The notes under the pieces: model-generated
Told to the model about the DNA's origin: nothing
Databases searched by the model: none
The model's input: the letters and a program-made list of their open reading frames with translations, nothing else
Shown: positions 59,939-64,000 of the stretch, in pieces
How the letters are laid out: each line of letters starts with the position of its first letter
Numbering within the stretch: position 1 is the first letter of the stretch
Origin: an uncultured Verrucomicrobia subdivision 3 bacterium
GTDB taxonomy: Bacteria; Verrucomicrobiota; Verrucomicrobiae; Limisphaerales; UBA11358
Reading direction: 5' to 3'
Assembly: GCA_903921455.1 (NCBI GenBank)
Contig: CAIXPZ010000076.1
Coordinates: forward strand, 9,763-73,762
Length of the DNA stretch: 64,000 nt
Program-made: the position numbers and the translations under genes

Positions 59939-62335
59939 ATGAGACCTGGAATTTCCAACGAGATGCTGGCGCGCGCTGGCGTGCACCACGTCAGCGCCGA
60001 CGAGGCCAAAGATCTTTGCGGACTGGATTCGTCCGGTCTTTGGCTGCCCTATCGTAACACCGACGGCAGCGTGATCCGCGACGGCAAAAAGATTTATGGC
60101 CGGCTGCGTTTGGACAAGCCGCGCGGCGACATGAAATATTATCAAGCGCCCGGCACCAATGTGCACGCCTACCTGCCGCCGACGGTTGCTGACGACACCA
60201 CCGTTGGCGGCGATTTAATTATTGTCGAGGGCGAGTTCAAATCGTTGTCGCAGACGGAGGCGGGCTTTCCGGCGGTGGGCATTTCTGGATTTTACGGATT
60301 TGGTAAAAAAGACAACGGAGGTATCGTGCCGGAACTGGCCGCCGTCATCGAGCGGCGCAAGCCGACGCGCATTTTGTTTTGCGGCGATTCGGATACGGCG
60401 CTGAATTATTTCTTCCCAATCGCAGCGATTCGTCTGGCGAACCAAGTGCAACCAATCCCGGTGCTGTTGCCGCGCATTCCGCTGGATGGCCCCGGCAAAG
60501 GTGCGGACGATTGCCGCGCCAAGCTGGGCGCAACATTCAATGATTGGTGGCGTGAGCGGATCGCGCAGGCAATCGAGGTGAAGCCCGACACGGATGCCAA
60601 GGTGCTGATGATGGAGTTGTTTGAGCGGGAGGAGACCGCCATGATCAGCCTGAAAGGCAAGGCGCGACGGGATTTGGAGCAGCGGTTGGTGAAACTGGCC
60701 GCGGCCTTCAATCAGCATGCGCTCGACCAAGACCGCGTGCTGAAGTTTGCGGAAAAGAAGCTGGGGCTGAGTCGGAGTGCCTTGAAAAAGGATGTCGAAG
60801 CAGCGGCAAAAGCGCAGGCCGCGCGCCGCAACCAAGGCGATGGCACGGAGGGCACCGGTCGCAAAATCGACCACGATGAGCCGGCCGGAATTTGGACCCG
60901 TCAGGTGTGGGAAGCAGTCGCCGATTCCTTGTATTCCTATTCCAAGCAAGTGTGCCGACTCTACGACGGCCGGCTGCACCCGCAGGATGCGGCGGCGATG
61001 GTTTCGTATTTGGATATTCCAACCCGGTGCCGATTTCAGACGCACAACCGCAAAGGTGAAGAATTGCAGTCGAGTTTTACCGAAGCGGATGCGCGGGTGT
61101 TTATTTCGTCGGCACCGAATTCGCCAGATCTAGTCCGGACGGTGGACGTGTTTTCGAACGTGCCAGTGTTAGCCTGGGACGGGGAAAAAGCGGTGCTGGT
61201 CAACCGCTACGACCGCGAACTTCGCATCCTGGCCGACGGGGAGACGTTGACGTTGCCGACGCCGACAGAGGCGGTGGAAATCATTGTGCGTTTGCTGGGC
61301 GACTACGACTTTGGGTCGAATGGTGATCTGGGTCGGGCGATTTCGTTGTTGTTGTCGCCGGCGCTGGCCCAGGGCGGTTTTCTGGGCAAGGGCCGCGTGC
61401 CGTTGTTTCTGATCGAGAAAAGCGAGGCCAGCACCGGCGGCTCGCTCATGTTGCGCCTAGCCTGCCAGATTTACGGGTTGAAGCCCAAGCCGATCAGCCG
61501 GCTCGACAACAAGGACAAGGCGGTGGAGGACATTTCACGCCTGCTGTTGAGCGGCGCCGGTTTTATCTACTTCGACAACGCCCGCGGTAAAGGCCTGCAA
61601 AATCTGCCGGAACTAGAGTCACTGCTTACCGAGCCGACCTTCAACTGCCGGGCACCGTATCTGCACGGCGAAGCCGATGTGACGCGCCGGGTGCTGGCGG
61701 TGTCGAGCAACGGCGCGGTGTTTTCACGCGATCTGGCGAGCCGCACGGTGAAGATTTACATCCGAAAGCGTCCAGCCGACTACAAGTTTGCGGAATACGC
61801 CGAAGGCAGCATTGAAGACCATCTCGTCGCCAACATGAGGCTTTATCTCGGTGCCGTGTTCAGCCTGGTCAAAGACTGGGCGGATCATGGGCGGCCCGCC
61901 GGAAAGGAGTTGACGGCATTCCGCTTCACGCAGTGGGAAAAAGCCTGCGCGTGGATACTGCAAAACCATTTCCCGGGATTGCCGCTGTTGGATGCTTCGC
62001 ATCAGGAATCCCAGGAACGTCTGGCCGATCCCAATCACGATCTGCTGCGGAATTTGTTCCGGATGGTGACGGAGGGCGAAACGCGCGGCGAATTGACCGC
62101 CTCCAGCCTGGCGGAAATTGGTGCCCAGTCAGGCTTGCTCGACGGTGATGAGCAACAGAATAAAATGCGGGTTGGCAAAGTGATGAAATCACGGTTTCCA
62201 ACCGATGGCGAATACCCGTTTGATGGCGGCAACTTCCGAGTGGTGCGCGACACGCGCATCAGCACCAGTGGCAATGGTCACACCATCTCTTTCTACGAAA
62301 TCTACGGCAAAGGAAACAACTATGAACTCAATTGA
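59939..62335 (+). CDS. toprim-domain primase/helicase-like protein of the element
   Basis: 798 residues from ATG 59939 (TTG 59927 is an alternative). An N-terminal zinc-finger-free region precedes a DUF3854/toprim-like domain: Val-Glu-Gly-Glu-Phe-Lys at 96-101 and Gly-Asp-Ser-Asp at 149-152 are the toprim Glu and Asp-x-Asp. The C-terminal half resembles a D5-type replicative helicase: a degenerate P-loop (Ser-Glu-Ala-Ser-Thr-Gly-Gly-Ser), Walker B-like Phe-Ile-Tyr-Phe-Asp-Asn and a terminal sensor Arg motif. It probably initiates replication of the element. The missing Lys of Walker A is unusual. The next gene overlaps its end by 14 bases. Confidence 0.82.
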   Translation: MRPGISNEMLARAGVHHVSADEAKDLCGLDSSGLWLPYRNTDGSVIRDGKKIYGRLRLDKPRGDMKYYQAPGTNVHAYLPPTVADDTTVGGDLIIVEGEFKSLSQTEAGFPAVGISGFYGFGKKDNGGIVPELAAVIERRKPTRILFCGDSDTALNYFFPIAAIRLANQVQPIPVLLPRIPLDGPGKGADDCRAKLGATFNDWWRERIAQAIEVKPDTDAKVLMMELFEREETAMISLKGKARRDLEQRLVKLAAAFNQHALDQDRVLKFAEKKLGLSRSALKKDVEAAAKAQAARRNQGDGTEGTGRKIDHDEPAGIWTRQVWEAVADSLYSYSKQVCRLYDGRLHPQDAAAMVSYLDIPTRCRFQTHNRKGEELQSSFTEADARVFISSAPNSPDLVRTVDVFSNVPVLAWDGEKAVLVNRYDRELRILADGETLTLPTPTEAVEIIVRLLGDYDFGSNGDLGRAISLLLSPALAQGGFLGKGRVPLFLIEKSEASTGGSLMLRLACQIYGLKPKPISRLDNKDKAVEDISRLLLSGAGFIYFDNARGKGLQNLPELESLLTEPTFNCRAPYLHGEADVTRRVLAVSSNGAVFSRDLASRTVKIYIRKRPADYKFAEYAEGSIEDHLVANMRLYLGAVFSLVKDWADHGRPAGKELTAFRFTQWEKACAWILQNHFPGLPLLDASHQESQERLADPNHDLLRNLFRMVTEGETRGELTASSLAEIGAQSGLLDGDEQQNKMRVGKVMKSRFPTDGEYPFDGGNFRVVRDTRISTSGNGHTISFYEIYGKGNNYELN

Positions 62336-62816
62336 TTGGCTCAAGTCGGTCCGAAAAAACACTCAAAAACCCCTTATTCCCCCCGATCCCCCCGAGGCCA
62401 CCAGGGAAGAAAATGCAGTAAAAACGCTGATTCCCCCCGTGACCCCCCGTAGTTCTGTATATTTGATTAAAAAAGAAAATATTTCAGAAGAAGGGGTAGA
62501 GGAAAAAAAATGCACTATAGAGGGAAAAGAGGAAACCTCGGGGGGTCTCGGGGGGAATATGGGGTTTTACAGGGGGAATGACGATTTGGAGCACAGGGGG
62601 GACGAGGGGAATCAGGGAAATCCGAACGTTTCCGAGGTCCAAGCTGCACCCGCCGAGTTACCGAAGCCATTTTTCACCCCCGGTGGAGATCTATCCATCC
62701 CATTTGCGAGCGATCCGAAGTATCACTGGTGGAAAGGTGGGCAGAGCGTGGACTGCACGCGCGCCGAGGTTCTGGCGCAAATGAAGGCGGAGCCGAACCA
62801 GCCAGCCATACAGTAG
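62322..62816 (+). CDS. hypothetical element protein encoded by C-run/G-run-rich DNA
   Basis: 164 residues from ATG 62322, overlapping the primase end. The amino-terminal part is Pro-rich (Pro-Pro-Asp-Pro-Pro-Glu, coded by C runs) and the middle Gly-rich (coded by G runs), low in predicted structure. The C-terminus has Tyr-His-Trp-Trp-Lys-Gly-Gly-Gln-Ser and ends Gln-Pro-Ala-Ile-Gln. No family recognised; the C-terminal Trp-Trp motif is similar to short tails seen on replication-linked proteins, without firm assignment. Confidence 0.6.
   Translation: MNSIDWLKSVRKNTQKPLIPPDPPEATREENAVKTLIPPVTPRSSVYLIKKENISEEGVEEKKCTIEGKEETSGGLGGNMGFYRGNDDLEHRGDEGNQGNPNVSEVQAAPAELPKPFFTPGGDLSIPFASDPKYHWWKGGQSVDCTRAEVLAQMKAEPNQPAIQ
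62540..62576 (+). other. G-quadruplex-capable G-run tract
   Basis: Four G runs (6, 6, 4 and 5 G at 62540-62545, 62550-62555, 62561-62564 and 62572-62576) separated by 4-, 5- and 7-base loops satisfy the four-run G4 pattern on the plus strand. About 150 bases upstream, C runs of 4-6 (62370-62373, 62379-62384, 62388-62393, 62433-62438, 62443-62448) give the same potential on the other strand. Confidence 0.8.
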
Positions 62817-63260
62817 ACCGAAAGTAGCCCAAGAGTGGACCATTCTGGCCGGAACGGTTGGGTAAAAGTGGGGTAAGAGTGGGGTATTTCTGGCAGGCGG
62901 GCGTTTTCTGACGGTTATACAAAAGTGGCACAAAGGTGTGACAGTTTGACCGACGGGGGTGGGCGGAACTGCTGCAAAGAGTGGGTGTTTCAGGAATTGG
63001 CATTCGATGGGTGACTGGAACCAAGGGTTCCTAAAGAGTGCACCAAGAGTTCACGTTTTGTCCGAGCCGGCATCGAAAACGCGGTGCCAGTGGTAAGCAA
63101 AGGTTCAGTGGAAGTTCGGTGTGGCGTGGAATGGTGTGCGGAAGGAACGGTTTCCAAAGGTCGCCGACCATTGGCGCGTGGGTTTGGGCGCGGCGTGAGT
63201 GCCCAACCGCCGGATGGCTGCGCGGCTGACGACCTCAAAGGCGTCAGCCGCGAAAATATT
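62817..63260. other. 444-base intergenic region with G/T-rich direct repeats
   Basis: No gene is evident. Short direct repeats related to AAAGTGG/AAGAGTGG recur at irregular spacing (around 62831, 62862, 62873, 62923, 62976 and 63032), and the plus strand is G/T-rich. This could be an origin or regulatory region of the element; nothing more specific is seen. Confidence 0.35.
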
Positions 63261-63626
63261 TTAGGGTTTTCTGCCTTGGCAAACCTGCGGCTTGGCTTTC
63301 GGGTCGTCGGTGTAAATCAGTTCCTGTCCGCACGTCCGGCAGTGTGTCCAAAAAATCCCGGCATCGCGGCGGCGGTTATACCAATTGATTCCGCACTGGG
63401 CCGTGACGGTGTCATTCTTGGCGCGGTTCTTTTCTTCGCGCTTCCAGCGGCGGGTGTTCTTGGCGATTTCTTCCTCGGCTTTGCGCTGGGTGCGCTGGGC
63501 CAGCAACAAAACTTTCGCGGCGGCTTTGGCGGCGCGTTCGTGCTGCTCGGCGGCGCGTTGCGCGTCGCATTTCGCTGCCTCGGCGGCGACGGCGTCGGCT
63601 TCAAAGGGCATCAGGTCTTGATTCAT
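63261..63626 (-). CDS. coiled-coil protein with C-terminal Cys cluster
   Basis: 121 residues from ATG 63626; an in-frame TTG at 63671 overlaps the previous stop. Residues about 10-75 are an Ala/Glu/Lys/Arg-rich helix. The C-terminal 45 residues contain Cys at Gln-Cys-Gly-Ile-Asn-Trp-Tyr and a His-Cys-Arg-Thr-Cys-Gly pair plus a final Cys, suggesting a zinc finger. It is coupled to the DUF6573 gene, a combination found in element backbones. Confidence 0.65.
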   Translation of the reverse strand: MNQDLMPFEADAVAAEAAKCDAQRAAEQHERAAKAAAKVLLLAQRTQRKAEEEIAKNTRRWKREEKNRAKNDTVTAQCGINWYNRRRDAGIFWTHCRTCGQELIYTDDPKAKPQVCQGRKP

Positions 63627-63667
63627 GGCGAAAGGGCCGCGCCTGTCACGCGCGGCGTTGTGGGTGG

Positions 63668-64000
63668 TCAATCTTCATCCGGCATCATGACGGTGATGGC
63701 GGGGGACGGGTCGTCCATGTCGAGGGGGCCGCACTGGGCAATCAACTTCACCAACTTGGCGCGGGTGTTGTCGTTGCGGACATAGAGCGCGACAGGCACG
63801 CGGTCGGTGTGGCTGCGGCTGCGGAGGATGGCGAAGCGCAACATCCAAACAATGTCCCAAAGCCTTCCGGCTTCATCCTGGCCGCTGACGCCTTCCGGCA
63901 CGGCGACATAGGCATCAAACACCGTGCGCGTGAGGAACACCGGAAAACTGATTCCGGCTTCCTTGGCGGTCTTGGTGACTTCGACTTGCACGCCGTCGGC
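63668..64000 (-). CDS. DUF6573 family protein (5' end outside the window)
   Basis: About 110 residues visible; the frame is open to the right edge, and the first visible residues Ala-Asp-Gly-Val-Gln-Val-Glu-Val match an internal part of the family, so the start lies beyond 64000. Thr-Ala-Lys-Glu-Ala-Gly-Ile-Ser-Phe-Pro-Val-Phe-Leu-Thr, Arg-Leu-Trp-Asp-Ile-Val-Trp-Met-Leu and the Lys-Leu-Ile-Ala-Gln-Cys-Gly-Pro-Leu-Asp-Met segment are DUF6573-like. The family is common on plasmids and integrative elements; role unknown. Confidence 0.82.
   Translation of the reverse strand, partial: ADGVQVEVTKTAKEAGISFPVFLTRTVFDAYVAVPEGVSGQDEAGRLWDIVWMLRFAILRSRSHTDRVPVALYVRNDNTRAKLVKLIAQCGPLDMDDPSPAITVMMPDED

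Overview
The window is high-GC bacterial chromosome that looks like a member of the Verrucomicrobiota, probably close to the Pedosphaera/Limisphaerales group. This is inferred from family content: a planctomycete/verrucomicrobial-type ECF sigma factor, a zinc-ribbon Ser/Thr kinase, prepilin-like proteins of the 'H-x9-DG' type, a four-helix-bundle (23S rRNA-IVP) protein, DUF5069, DUF4870, and a large GreA-like protein. No rRNA, tRNA or CRISPR array was recognised.

Layout. 1-5.7 kb: end of a DUF2892 membrane protein, then a minus-strand group (small membrane protein, ECF sigma factor, YVTN beta-propeller, large lipoprotein) and a HupE/UreJ-like gene broken by an exact 23-bp tandem duplication. 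5.7-8.4 kb: secreted GH38-like hydrolase. 8.4-10.3 kb: first repeat-array locus. 10.3-22.5 kb: giant Ser/Thr kinase carrying two in-frame repeat insertions, DUF4870, UbiA/UbiX prenyl enzymes, amidase, epimerase, dxs, xseB, xseA. 22.5-24.4 kb: pseudopilin and second repeat-array locus. 24.4-31.7 kb: VOC protein, rnhB, yraN, TPR protein, and a cluster of three c-type cytochromes with a porin. 31.8-37 kb: a type II secretion block (F, H, I, J, K) with translational overlaps. 37-46 kb: TPR and lipoprotein-sorting-like proteins, Mrp, a glutaminase-STAS-cNMP fusion, and a sufD-sufU-sufT-sufS operon with a Fur/PerR-type palindrome at its promoter. 46-47.5 kb: third repeat-array locus. 47.5-57.4 kb: pilin-like protein, ychF, LysE, pssA, psd, DUF5069, GreA-like protein, rsmB, flavin reductase, PLP decarboxylase-fold protein. 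57.5-64 kb: an integrated element (integrase, CI-like repressor, small DNA-binding protein, toprim primase/helicase-like protein, G-run-rich ORF, Cys-rich protein, DUF6573), running off the right edge.

Main novelty candidate. At three separate places (about 9.6, 24.1 and 47.0 kb) there is a tandem array with an exact 21-bp period and no detectable indels over 10, 20 and 14 units. Each array has its own sequence. In the first array and the proximal half of the second, each unit has short inverted-repeat arms around a variable 5-7 bp centre plus a variable 6-bp linker; in the third the arms are weak. All three arrays lie about 85-115 bp upstream of the start codon of a gene from one protein family, in the same orientation. 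Two of these proteins are exactly 204 aa, align without gaps over their first ~104 residues and end in a fibronectin-III-like domain; the third is a shorter 121-aa relative. Because the second array is not open in any single frame, a DNA- or RNA-level role is more likely than a heptad-repeat protein. I know of no named system with this layout.
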